DNA of 64,000 nt from the NCBI GenBank assembly GCA_965199875.1, contig OZ241346.1:2604001-2668000 (forward strand), written 5' to 3'. The position numbers and the translations under genes are program-made. The notes below the pieces were generated by a model, which saw nothing but the letters and a program-made list of their open reading frames with translations, was not told where the DNA came from and did not search any database. Each line of letters begins with the position of its first letter. Positions within the stretch are counted from its first letter, which is position 1. This document shows positions 43,160 to 51,453 of the stretch, one piece after another. Source of the DNA: VXYL01 sp965199875 (GTDB lineage Bacteria > Pseudomonadota > Gammaproteobacteria > Pseudomonadales > Azotimanducaceae).

Positions 43160-43989
43160 CGGCGACTGGTTCCCAAGGGCGAGCGTTCCGAACCGCTGTG
43201 CTCGGCAAGCGCCGCGCGCACGTGAATGGGCCCGAAGGGCGCGTTCTGCGCCAGCTCCACGAGTTCTTCGCGCACCAGTTCCAAGAGCGCCAGAAAGGTG
43301 ACCACCACGCCGCGCCGGCCCTCGCGCAAGTCGAACAGTTCGGCAAACGGCAGAAAGCCCGCAGCGCTGCTGACCCGCGCCAGCACGTCGGACATTCGCG
43401 CCCGCACCGACAGACCGTCCAGGGCCACCGCGTGGTGTTCGTGCAGATCCGCGCGTTGCAGGACGTCCGCCAGGGCCAGCAGCAGTTCCTTCATGTCCAC
43501 CACCGGCGGCGCTTTCTCCGCGGCCAGGTCCGGTGCTGCGGCATGCACGACGTGGAGGTCGCGGTGCAGGCGCGGCAGTTCGTCCAGCCGCTCGGCGGCG
43601 GACTTGATCTGCTCGTACTCCTGCAAGCGGCGCACCAGCTCGGCGCGAGGGTCCGCTTCGTCCTCCTCGGCTTGCGGTCGCGGCAGCAGCAGCCGCGACT
43701 TGATCTCGGCGAGCATCGCCGCCATCAGCAGGTATTCGCCGGCGAGATCCAGCTGCAGCGCCTTCATCAGCTCGATGTAGCGCAGGTACTGCTCGGTGAT
43801 TTCCGCGACCTGGATGTCCAGGATGTTCAAGTTCTGGCGGCGAATGAGGTACAGCAGCAGATCCAGCGGGCCCTCGAAGGCGTCCAGGAAGACCCGCAGG
43901 GCGTCGGGCGGAATGTACAGATCGGCCGGCAGTTCGCGCAGCGCTTCGCCGCCGACGATGGCAACCACGTTGTCCGGCGCGTCCTTCAT
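43156..43989 (-). CDS. scpA: Segregation and condensation protein A
   Basis: 277-residue kleisin subunit of the Smc-ScpAB complex. The N-terminal Smc-binding domain contains FEGPLDLLLYLIRRQNLNILDIQVAEITEQYL near residue 38, followed by AGEYLLMAAMLAEIKSRLLLPR; the C-terminal winged helix includes GRRGVVVTFLALLELVREELVEL. ATG 43989 overlaps the trpS stop by 4 bases and its own stop overlaps scpB. The trpS-scpA-scpB block is thus translationally coupled, a typical proteobacterial arrangement. Confidence 0.94.
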   Translation of the reverse strand: MKDAPDNVVAIVGGEALRELPADLYIPPDALRVFLDAFEGPLDLLLYLIRRQNLNILDIQVAEITEQYLRYIELMKALQLDLAGEYLLMAAMLAEIKSRLLLPRPQAEEDEADPRAELVRRLQEYEQIKSAAERLDELPRLHRDLHVVHAAAPDLAAEKAPPVVDMKELLLALADVLQRADLHEHHAVALDGLSVRARMSDVLARVSSAAGFLPFAELFDLREGRRGVVVTFLALLELVREELVELAQNAPFGPIHVRAALAEHSGSERSPLGTSRR

Positions 43990-45200
43990 GGCTGGCCGAT
44001 GCCCACCGCGGCCTTGACGACCTCCAAGGTGTCGCGCGCTTCGTCCCGGGCTTTCTCGGAACCCTCGATGAGGATGGCGCGCACCCGATCGCGGTTGTCC
44101 TCGAACTGCTTGGCGCGCTCGATGAAGGGCGCCTGTTCGGCGTTGATGGCGTCGATCAGCGGCCCCTTGCAGTCCACGCAGCCGATGCCGGCGCTGCGGC
44201 AGCCTGCTGCGGCCCAGTTCTGCACGTCGGCGTCGGAGTAGACCTGGTGCAGCGCGAACACCGGGCATTTCTCCGGGTTGCCGGGGTCCTGGCGGCGCCC
44301 GCGGGCGGGGTCCGTCTGCATGGTGCGAATCTTCTGCTCCACCACCTCGGGCCGTTCGCGCAGACGCACGGCGTTCTGGTACGACTTCGACATCTTGCGC
44401 CCATCGACGCCTGGCAGCGTCGGCGCGGCGGTGAGCAGTTCCTTCGGCTGCGGCAGGATGATGCGTCCGCTGCCTTCGAGATAGCCGAACAGCCGCTCGC
44501 GGTCGCCGACGGACAGGTTCTGCTGCCCGCCGAGCTGTGCCTGGGCGCGCGCCAGCGCTTCTTCGTTGCCGTGCTGCAGGTAGTCCTGGCGCGCTTGGCG
44601 GTACAGCCGGGCGGCCTTCTTGCCCATCTTGTCGATGGCCTGCTCGGCATGTTCCTCGAACTGCGGCTCGCGGCCGAAGACATGGTTGAATCGACGCGCC
44701 GTGGCCCTGGCGAACTCGAGGTGCGCCACCTGATCGCCGCCGACCGGAACGTGCCCGGCGCGGTAGATCAGGATGTCCGCCGCTTGCAGCAGCGGATAGC
44801 CGAGGAATCCGTAGGTGCTCAAGTCCTTGTCGGCGAGGTTGGCTTGCTGATCCTTGTAGCTCGGCACCCGTTCCAGCCAGCCCACCGGCGTCACCATGGA
44901 AAGCAGCAGGTGCAGCTCGGCGTGTTCGGGAACCCGGCTCTGCACGAAGATGGTCGCCGCGCTGGGGTTGATGCCCACCGCCAGCCAGTCCACCACCATG
45001 TCGAAGGTGAACTGCTCCAGGTCGAGGCGATCCTGGTAGTGCGTGGTGAGCGCGTGGATGTCCGCAACGAAGAAGAAGCACTCGTACTCGTGCTGCAGCC
45101 GCACCCAGTTCTTCAACGCGCCGTGATAGTGCCCAAGGTGCATCCGCCCGCTTGGGCGCATGCCCGACAACACGCGCTGGTCCGCGTCGCTACTGCTCAC
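43986..45200 (-). CDS. trpS: Tryptophanyl-tRNA synthetase
   Basis: 404-residue class I synthetase. The HIGH-type motif is in SGRMHLGHYHGAL near residue 20, the tryptophan pocket region in FFFVADIHALTTHY near 43 and GYPLLQAADILIYRAGHVPVGGDQVAHLE near 134, and KMSKS in DGRKMSKSYQNAV near 266. A Cys-containing region (CRSAGIGCVDCKGPL) lies near 345, consistent with the longer bacterial TrpRS subgroup. The start is GTG 45200. Upstream is a 550-base stretch of island debris with no intact gene. Confidence 0.95.
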   Translation of the reverse strand: MSSSDADQRVLSGMRPSGRMHLGHYHGALKNWVRLQHEYECFFFVADIHALTTHYQDRLDLEQFTFDMVVDWLAVGINPSAATIFVQSRVPEHAELHLLLSMVTPVGWLERVPSYKDQQANLADKDLSTYGFLGYPLLQAADILIYRAGHVPVGGDQVAHLEFARATARRFNHVFGREPQFEEHAEQAIDKMGKKAARLYRQARQDYLQHGNEEALARAQAQLGGQQNLSVGDRERLFGYLEGSGRIILPQPKELLTAAPTLPGVDGRKMSKSYQNAVRLRERPEVVEQKIRTMQTDPARGRRQDPGNPEKCPVFALHQVYSDADVQNWAAAGCRSAGIGCVDCKGPLIDAINAEQAPFIERAKQFEDNRDRVRAILIEGSEKARDEARDTLEVVKAAVGIGQP

Positions 45201-45332
45201 TGGCTGTCCGAAGTCCGCAACTGGCCGGCACTATAGCAAACGCTGGCGAGACTGCCGGCCTTGCCTGCCGTACACGCCGTACACTGCTCTTGACGTCCGA
45301 GGCTGCTCAGACAGTGCAGCGCACGATCCAGA

Positions 45333-45402
45333 TACTCGTGGGCTGTTTGCTGACCAGATCGACGCCGACGAATGGCCCAAGTTCGCGTGCGGAAAGTGGT
45401 GA
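45333..45402 (+). pseudogene. Relic of the 3' end of the gene now intact at 57552-57623
   Basis: Read in frame to TGA at 45402 it ends GLFADQIDADEWPKFACGKW. The degenerate gene at 57.6 kb ends GLFADHKIDTDEWSKFVREKW, and the DNA is similar over about 70 bases with a few small indels. It is only a C-terminal stub with no start. It sits in the 554-base region between trpS and the giant gene, which otherwise holds only helicase relics. Confidence 0.65.
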
Positions 45403-45491
45403 TCCCGGCATGACTCGCGCCTGCTGCGACCGGCCGCGTTGCAGACGGCATATTCTTGCGTCCTCGTCGTCGAAGGGTTCGCCGCCGGATT

Positions 45492-45636
45492 GCGCTCGCT
45501 TGAAGCTTGAAGACCTAACCCCCAACGCCTCCGTGCGCGGCATTCGTCCGGACGCGCCGGTCACCGTGGTGCAGGCGCAGTGGCATGGCGCGGACGCGTT
45601 GACGCTCACCTACCGCCTAGCGGGCGGCGGCGTGGC
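45492..45636 (+). repeat. Duplicated 5' end of the SNF2/DUF3883 helicase gene
   Basis: About 145 bases repeat 51309-51453 in the same orientation, identical for the first ~105 bases and then with a few changes. It reproduces the helicase start (TTG, then KLEDLTPNASVRGIRPD) and about 40 codons, after which homology stops abruptly. With the real gene it brackets the 5.3-kb giant gene. This is either the scar of the event that placed the giant gene or a leftover of a second helicase copy. Confidence 0.85.
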
Positions 45637-45641
45637 ACGTT

Positions 45642-45707
45642 CTCGCTTGAGGCTTGAAGACCTAACGCCGAACACATCCGTGCCACCCTCGCCGAACTGC
45701 AAGCGGA
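45642..45707 (+). repeat. Second, more diverged helicase relic (two joined pieces)
   Basis: The first part repeats the helicase start region again (LRLEDLTPNTSV, roughly 38 of 44 bases matching). From 45682 it jumps to a segment matching 52652-52677 inside the helicase (25 of 26 bases). So it is a deleted third copy joining the 5' end to an internal site. Confidence 0.65.
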
Positions 45708-45754
45708 AAACGGAGGGCTTGGATTCGGGGTCTCACTTGCGCGGCTGGCCATGC

Positions 45755-48700
45755 TCATGGTTGGCTGCGGCGCTTATGCAGCGGGTTCTTGGCAACGATG
45801 CGCGCAATGATGTGCTCGCGTTCGGCGCGAAGGGCCTGGCTCTTGCTGCCTTTCGCGGGTTCGTACAGGTAGAGCGGCCTTTCGATGTACATCGGATTTT
45901 CCGCCAATTCCACGATCGGTAGCATGTAGGCCCAGTCGTTTGCGAGATCGACGTACTCGCCATCCAGCCGCAGCATGTCGTCCGGGATGACGTCGAACAA
46001 GCGCTTTCTGAACGAGCGCAGATGCTGCCAGACATTGCCGCCGCGGTGTTCCCGGGGGCGATCGAAACACACGGGATAGTCGACCTGCTTGTCGGTTCGC
46101 AACATGGAACCAACGGTGACGTCCGCGCCCCTGCGGTACTCCGCCGCCAAGCGCAACAGCACATCGTCCCCGATCAAGGCGTCGTCCGCGTCCAAGGTGA
46201 CGATCACCGTTTCCGGGTTCGCGCACGCCGAGCGGATTGCCGTGACCATGTTGGCAAGCAGTCCTCGACGGTGGCGATAGCGAATGATCGTTGTGCGCTC
46301 GAACCCTAGCACGGCGTTGTCGAAGTGTTCCCGGTGCGCGGCGTCCGATGCGTCGTCGACCACCACCGCACCCCAGCGCGGCCCGCGCTGGCGGCGCATG
46401 GAGTCGAGACATCGGCGCAGGCGCCCCGGTGCCACGTTGCGCCCGCAAACCACGAAGACGAAGGGTTCCCGTCGCGCCGGGGCCAGCCAGTCCGAAAGTG
46501 CGCCTTGCCACTCCGGCACCCCGAGTTGAATGGTCGGCACGATGCCCTGTTCCAAGCGATCCAGAACGGCGAACCACTCGTTCTGGTCGCCCTTGCGGCG
46601 ATTCGGCGGATGTACGTAGAACGTGTACTGGCTGCCGCCTCGGTAGGACCGCCCTGCGCCCTCGCCGATGGCGGCGTCCAGAGAACGGTGCCAGGAGAGC
46701 GCCAAGCCGCCGTCGGCGGCTTCGTTCGGCCACGGACGGGAACGCAGCAAGCGCTGGCGATGGAAGAGGCAGGCGCGTACTTCCGTTCGCCGCGGACGGC
46801 CGTTCGCGTCCTCCGTCGTGTACTCGCGATCATGCGCTTGCGCAATGTTGAAGGCGACGGTGAACGCCTTGGGGTCGTTGCCCAGCACTGCGATCATCTC
46901 CGCCAGATAGTCGTGCTCAGGATCCAGCCTGCCGATCATGGCGTCCACGTCGAACTGCAATACATAGCATGTCGCGCAAGCCTCGAATCCCGCCAAGGTG
47001 GAGACGACTTGGGCACCGGCCACACTGTGCGTATGCGGCGAGGGCACGTCGAACCAGCGGCGATTGATCGCCGCCGAGGCCGGCCCGAAGTGGGGGCCTT
47101 CTAGAACGCGGTCGATCCAGCCGGCTTCGCGCAGCCGCCGAGCCGCCTGCCGCAGCGCTTCCAAGTCGCCCACGGCGTGGGACCGCGTGAAGCCACGCCC
47201 GCGGCAGTCCAGAACGAGCAGACGCTCCGCGAATGCGCGGGGCACCTCCAGTTGGGAAACCAGATGCCGCACCTGCACATCCAACGTATCTGCGTCCATG
47301 GCACACGCCTTGATGAGCAAAGTGACGTCGTCTACCGGCGGTGGCAGCGGACGCAGTTCGAACGCGACATGGTCCGAAGCAGGCTCGAAGCGTTCCCAAT
47401 CGACCGTGGCGTCCTCTACCCGGCGCACCACGGCGAATCCGGCGCGGGCGAACGCGCGGCGCAACGCCCGCTCGGGACGATGCACTTCCGTGCGCAGCCG
47501 GCCACCGCGCATCTGCTTCCCATACGCGAAGGTTGTGTCGTAGCGGGCGTTGGCGGGAAGGATCCGCTTCGCCTCCGCGGTCTCCCCGCCGAATGTGAAC
47601 AGGGTATTGCAGCAGCTCACGATCACCTGGCCGCCATCCTTGACGGCACGGCGCAAGCCTGCGAGCACGTCGTGGAACTTCCGATCCTCGAGCGTGCAGA
47701 TGACCCGGCGGCACAGCACGACGTCGTAGGGGCCCGCGTCCAACGCTTCGCCGCGTGTGCGAACGAATTCCAAGCCCGCCTTTCGCGGCCGTTCCGGCGG
47801 CGACAAGGCTCTCCAGCGAGGCCAGCGGGTCTGGTCGATGTCGTAGGCAACCACGTCGAAGCCGCGGCGGGCCAGTGCATCCGCGTGTTTTCCGTTGCCG
47901 CAGCCGTAGTCGAGCACGCGGCCTTCGCCGCCTGGGATCAAGTCCAGCACAAAGTCGTCGTGGCCCCGTCGCTCTCCCAAAGCGGATCGAACGGCTTGGT
48001 GGAACCGCCCGAACCCGTCCAGGTGCGGCAACGTCGGGTCGTCGAGCGCCCGGCGCATGACAATGTTGAGGTTGTCGTGCGCCGCAAAGCGGTAGGACAG
48101 CCAGGCGCGTTGGCACATGATGCGAAACTCCTTCTCCGCATCGGCGACGGTGCCGTTCTCCCGCAAGCGGATGTCCGATCCGTAGTCGATCAGCCGCACG
48201 CGACCACCCACCACGCGCAAATTGTCCGGATCGATGTTGCGGCAGATGACGCCGTAGCGATGGCACTCGGTCATCAAACCCAGCAGCCCCGGTCCGCAGC
48301 CGCCCTGATACGGCTCGCTCTCCTCGAACGAATAGACGAGCACCGCCTGATGCCCAGCTTGCTCGAACTGCTTGAACGGATAGAGGAAACGCGCAGACGG
48401 CCATTTGCCCACCAAAGAGCGCAGCAGCGCCGGTGCCGAGATGTCGGCGCTTCGCTTCCACCAGAAGTCGAATACCTTGTAGACCAGCGAACCATCGGTA
48501 AGCGCGACGCCTTCCTTGCCGCAGCCGAGCAGTCGCAGTTCCGCGCTTGGCGACACGAGGCGCATGGCGACTGCCTTGGCGTTGGCCACGCGCTCCCGCT
48601 CGAAGTCACGCGCCAGCGCCGGGAAGTGGCGCAGACGTTCCCGATGCGCCTCGACCGTTCGCGGCAGCCCGGCCAAGAACTCGCGCACATCGCCGGAACC

Positions 48701-51034
48701 AAGCGACCGGACCCCTTGCTCGATCCGCGTCAACGTGGCCGGCGTGTAGATGTCTTCCAATATGCGGCAAAACGCTTGCAGTTTTTCCACGCCGGTTTGG
48801 TAGCGCTCATGCCGCCACCATGCATCGCCGCTCAGCAATCCCCCGAGGACCTTGGCAAGGCCACACGCACGGTGAAACGACAGGCGGAACGCGGCCAGCC
48901 GCTCCTCCGCATACTTGTGTACCCGAACGACGAATCCGTCGATGCGTTCCTCGTCAAGGCGAATGCCGGGGCCGTCCGGCGTGTTTGTCGCACGAAAAAC
49001 ACCCGGAACGTCAACGAGCGCCGAGAAAACGGCGTAGCCGCGAATGTCGTCCACGACGCGGTCCTCGTCCAGCACCGAGGGTGCCGGCACGCCGGAACGA
49101 TCGTGGTGCAACGCCAGCGGCAGCGCGATGGCCTTCTTGCCGAAGTGCTGCCGCTGCAGCAGTGCCCAGATCATGTCCGAACGGCGGCTGGGCCGACCGC
49201 CGATGGTCGGCGCGGGGTTCGGCGCCAAGCGCAAGGCTTCGACATCGAAGACGAGAGTATTGCCGCCGCGATGGACCGCATCGCTGGCATGGCGCAAGGG
49301 ATCCGCGTTCGCCACGGCGAGCGGGCGGAACACTTGGTCGCCGGCGAGCATCCGCGATGCTTCCGAGGCGATGCGCAGGAAAGCGTCGCCGACGGTTTCG
49401 CCGCTGGCGCATGGCGTCAACCAGAAAGGCGACTCCAGCCGATCCGTTTCCTTGCGCGACAGGTCGTAGTAGTAGTCCGTGCGACCGTCCCGGAGCTTCG
49501 CGTTCTCGGCGCCGAGATCGGGCAGCGGCTGCGAAGGCGACAACATGCGCAGCCAGAACAAGGACGCAGCCAAGTCCACCAGCTGCACGCGGATGGTGGA
49601 CGCGAAGGGCAGGGGCGGCGCGCCGGTGTTGAGGCCGATGGCCACGTCCAAGGAGCCGGCAGCGTGCAGGCGGCGCAATTGCCGGACGCTGTTCGCCAAG
49701 GGCTGTCGCGTACGCCGCATCGCCCCGTTGCCGTCGATGCACAGCGGGTCCAAGCGCATGTCGTCGTCGACGACCCACACCACAGATCCGGGCCGGTCTT
49801 TGGCGAACGCATAGAGGTAGCACTGCAACACGGTACGCGCCGCCGCAATGGGCAAGCGCTTGCCCATGCCGACGCCGCCATCCGCCACCCATCCTCGCGC
49901 CGCATCGCGCCGATGGCGTTGACGATCCACCAGGTGAACGCGCAGCCCTGCAGCACGTTCCCGTTCCACCAAGGGGCCCAACACCGTGCTCGGCGTGGTG
50001 CCGGTGGTGTTTTCGAAGACGACGACATCCAAGCCGGAGAGGTCCGGATCGTCCACGAGACCGCGAACGTCCGCGAGCAGGCGGCCAACTTCGTCGAGAC
50101 GCTGGCCATCCGCGATCATGCCCACGATCAGGTGGACGGGCGCTTGCGGCGGCGCGTCCGTCAGCGCCGGGTACAGCGAGTGCTCACGCTGCGAGGGCGG
50201 TTGTTCCCACTCGTCGGGAGGCGGCTCGCGCCAGCCGAAGAAGGCTTGGGCGCGGCGCGTGAAGGACTCGCGCTGCGCGGTAGACATCCGCCGCCGATAC
50301 TTGCGGAAGAAGCTGTCGAGCCCGCCTTGCTTGGCAGCGGAACCGGGAGTGGAGAGCCGCGGCCGCGACCGGTCGGCGAAGTGTTCCACGGTTGGCCGCG
50401 CCGTGACGCCGTACGACACGTCCGGCAAGTCCGCGATGCGGACGCACAAGTCGCGGTCCGTGCAACTCGGCAGCGACTCGTCGAACAAGCCGGCCTCCAG
50501 CAACACGCGCAAGCGGCAGATCAGATTGCTGCCTTGGATGCCGGGATTGCCAGTCAGGAAATCCGCCCCGGAGAGCTCGGTTGGCGGCGACACCAGACGC
50601 TGCCCGGTGTCCTCTTCGATCCGCCAGAGCGGCGACGCGACTATGTCCAAGCCGCATCCTTGGATCGCGGATGCGCACGTTGCCAAGTGCTCCGGCAGCC
50701 AGCGGTCGTCGTCGTCCAAGATAGCAACGTAGACATGTGACGAGTCGCCATGCCGGGCTTGCCGGAGAAGGTGATCCAAGGCGGAGTTCCAAGCGCCGGC
50801 AGCGCCCTTGGTACGCCTGTTCCGCAGGAACGAGACATGGATGCCGGGACAGTTCAAATCGCGAATGCGTCGTTCGGTCTGCTCCGTGTTCTTCGGACAG
50901 CGCGAGTCGTCTACAACAACGACTTGCGCCGGGGGGAGAGTTTGCCATGCGACCGACGGCAAGGCCCGAGACGCCAGCAATTCGGGGCGATCGGCGGTCG
51001 CAATGACCACCGCGAGTTCCAGGTTGGCTTTCAT
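45755..51034 (-). CDS. Giant multidomain protein: glycosyltransferase-like, kinase-like and methyltransferase modules
   Basis: 1759 residues, no signal peptide or membrane segment. Order by eye: GT2-like GT-A domain (5-240; VVIATADRPELLASR, LDDDDRWLPEH near 103); a second GT-A-like region (about 320-690; VVWVVDDDMRLDPLC near 420); a kinase-like fold (about 815-1000; LGCGKEGVAL near 835, VYKVFDFW, catalytic-loop-like CRNIDPDNLRV near 931, LIDYGSDI in place of DFG near 950); class I methyltransferase (about 1020-1230; RVLDYGCGNGKHADALARRGF near 1038); a further GT-like region (about 1240-1500; LQFDVDAMIGRLD near 1362); and a C-terminal GT2 (1520-1750; VVVDDASD, VTLDADDALIGDD near 1613). ATG 51034 has GGAGG five bases upstream. 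The combination suggests synthesis and capping of a glycan, somewhat like WbdD kinase-methyltransferases; this is inference. Confidence 0.8.
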   Translation of the reverse strand: MKANLELAVVIATADRPELLASRALPSVAWQTLPPAQVVVVDDSRCPKNTEQTERRIRDLNCPGIHVSFLRNRRTKGAAGAWNSALDHLLRQARHGDSSHVYVAILDDDDRWLPEHLATCASAIQGCGLDIVASPLWRIEEDTGQRLVSPPTELSGADFLTGNPGIQGSNLICRLRVLLEAGLFDESLPSCTDRDLCVRIADLPDVSYGVTARPTVEHFADRSRPRLSTPGSAAKQGGLDSFFRKYRRRMSTAQRESFTRRAQAFFGWREPPPDEWEQPPSQREHSLYPALTDAPPQAPVHLIVGMIADGQRLDEVGRLLADVRGLVDDPDLSGLDVVVFENTTGTTPSTVLGPLVERERAAGLRVHLVDRQRHRRDAARGWVADGGVGMGKRLPIAAARTVLQCYLYAFAKDRPGSVVWVVDDDMRLDPLCIDGNGAMRRTRQPLANSVRQLRRLHAAGSLDVAIGLNTGAPPLPFASTIRVQLVDLAASLFWLRMLSPSQPLPDLGAENAKLRDGRTDYYYDLSRKETDRLESPFWLTPCASGETVGDAFLRIASEASRMLAGDQVFRPLAVANADPLRHASDAVHRGGNTLVFDVEALRLAPNPAPTIGGRPSRRSDMIWALLQRQHFGKKAIALPLALHHDRSGVPAPSVLDEDRVVDDIRGYAVFSALVDVPGVFRATNTPDGPGIRLDEERIDGFVVRVHKYAEERLAAFRLSFHRACGLAKVLGGLLSGDAWWRHERYQTGVEKLQAFCRILEDIYTPATLTRIEQGVRSLGSGDVREFLAGLPRTVEAHRERLRHFPALARDFERERVANAKAVAMRLVSPSAELRLLGCGKEGVALTDGSLVYKVFDFWWKRSADISAPALLRSLVGKWPSARFLYPFKQFEQAGHQAVLVYSFEESEPYQGGCGPGLLGLMTECHRYGVICRNIDPDNLRVVGGRVRLIDYGSDIRLRENGTVADAEKEFRIMCQRAWLSYRFAAHDNLNIVMRRALDDPTLPHLDGFGRFHQAVRSALGERRGHDDFVLDLIPGGEGRVLDYGCGNGKHADALARRGFDVVAYDIDQTRWPRWRALSPPERPRKAGLEFVRTRGEALDAGPYDVVLCRRVICTLEDRKFHDVLAGLRRAVKDGGQVIVSCCNTLFTFGGETAEAKRILPANARYDTTFAYGKQMRGGRLRTEVHRPERALRRAFARAGFAVVRRVEDATVDWERFEPASDHVAFELRPLPPPVDDVTLLIKACAMDADTLDVQVRHLVSQLEVPRAFAERLLVLDCRGRGFTRSHAVGDLEALRQAARRLREAGWIDRVLEGPHFGPASAAINRRWFDVPSPHTHSVAGAQVVSTLAGFEACATCYVLQFDVDAMIGRLDPEHDYLAEMIAVLGNDPKAFTVAFNIAQAHDREYTTEDANGRPRRTEVRACLFHRQRLLRSRPWPNEAADGGLALSWHRSLDAAIGEGAGRSYRGGSQYTFYVHPPNRRKGDQNEWFAVLDRLEQGIVPTIQLGVPEWQGALSDWLAPARREPFVFVVCGRNVAPGRLRRCLDSMRRQRGPRWGAVVVDDASDAAHREHFDNAVLGFERTTIIRYRHRRGLLANMVTAIRSACANPETVIVTLDADDALIGDDVLLRLAAEYRRGADVTVGSMLRTDKQVDYPVCFDRPREHRGGNVWQHLRSFRKRLFDVIPDDMLRLDGEYVDLANDWAYMLPIVELAENPMYIERPLYLYEPAKGSKSQALRAEREHIIARIVAKNPLHKRRSQP

Positions 51035-51308
51035 GGTGCCTCCATTGATGACTGGAAGTGCAGCCACCCCAATGGATCGGCAACGCATGGCGTACAACGC
51101 CCTGCGGGAGTGGGATCAGTCATCGCTGATCCCATGCCTCCAGATCCGACTAGGCCGGCTGTTCGTCGAGACCATAACACACTTCTCGACAGGAGCTTCA
51201 CTGCATGGACCGTTGGCGTAGACTCGTAGCGTGACCCGACAGGGCTTGCGGGTGAAAGTCGACTTCAATGCGCCGCGGCAACGCCTGCCACCGAACGCCT
51301 ACTTCGAC
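51035..51308. other. Divergent intergenic region between the giant gene and the helicase
   Basis: About 280 bases carrying the start signals of both genes. On the plus strand a short frame from GTG 51231 (or 51252) runs to TGA at 51320 and reads VKVDFNAPRQRLPPNAYFDALA, overlapping the helicase TTG start as TTGA. It could be a leader peptide or the last codons of a lost upstream gene. No convincing promoter was picked out. Confidence 0.4.
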
Positions 51309-51453
51309 GCGCTCGCTTGAAGCTTGAAGACCTAACCCCCAACGCCTCCGTGCGCGGCATTCGTCCGGACGCGCCGGTCACCGTGGTGCAGGCGCAGTGG
51401 CATGGCGCGGATGCGTTGACGCTCACCTACCGCTTGGCTGGCGGCGGCGTGGC
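51309..51453 (+). repeat. Helicase 5'-end repeat (intact copy)
   Basis: The copy that belongs to the full helicase gene; partner of 45492-45636, offset by 5817 bases in direct orientation. Confidence 0.85.

Noticed and set aside
47177..50740. 1187-codon plus-strand open frame opposite the giant gene
   Set aside because: Its sequence is the low-complexity antisense type; the minus-strand frame has clear catalytic motifs and a strong ribosome-binding site.
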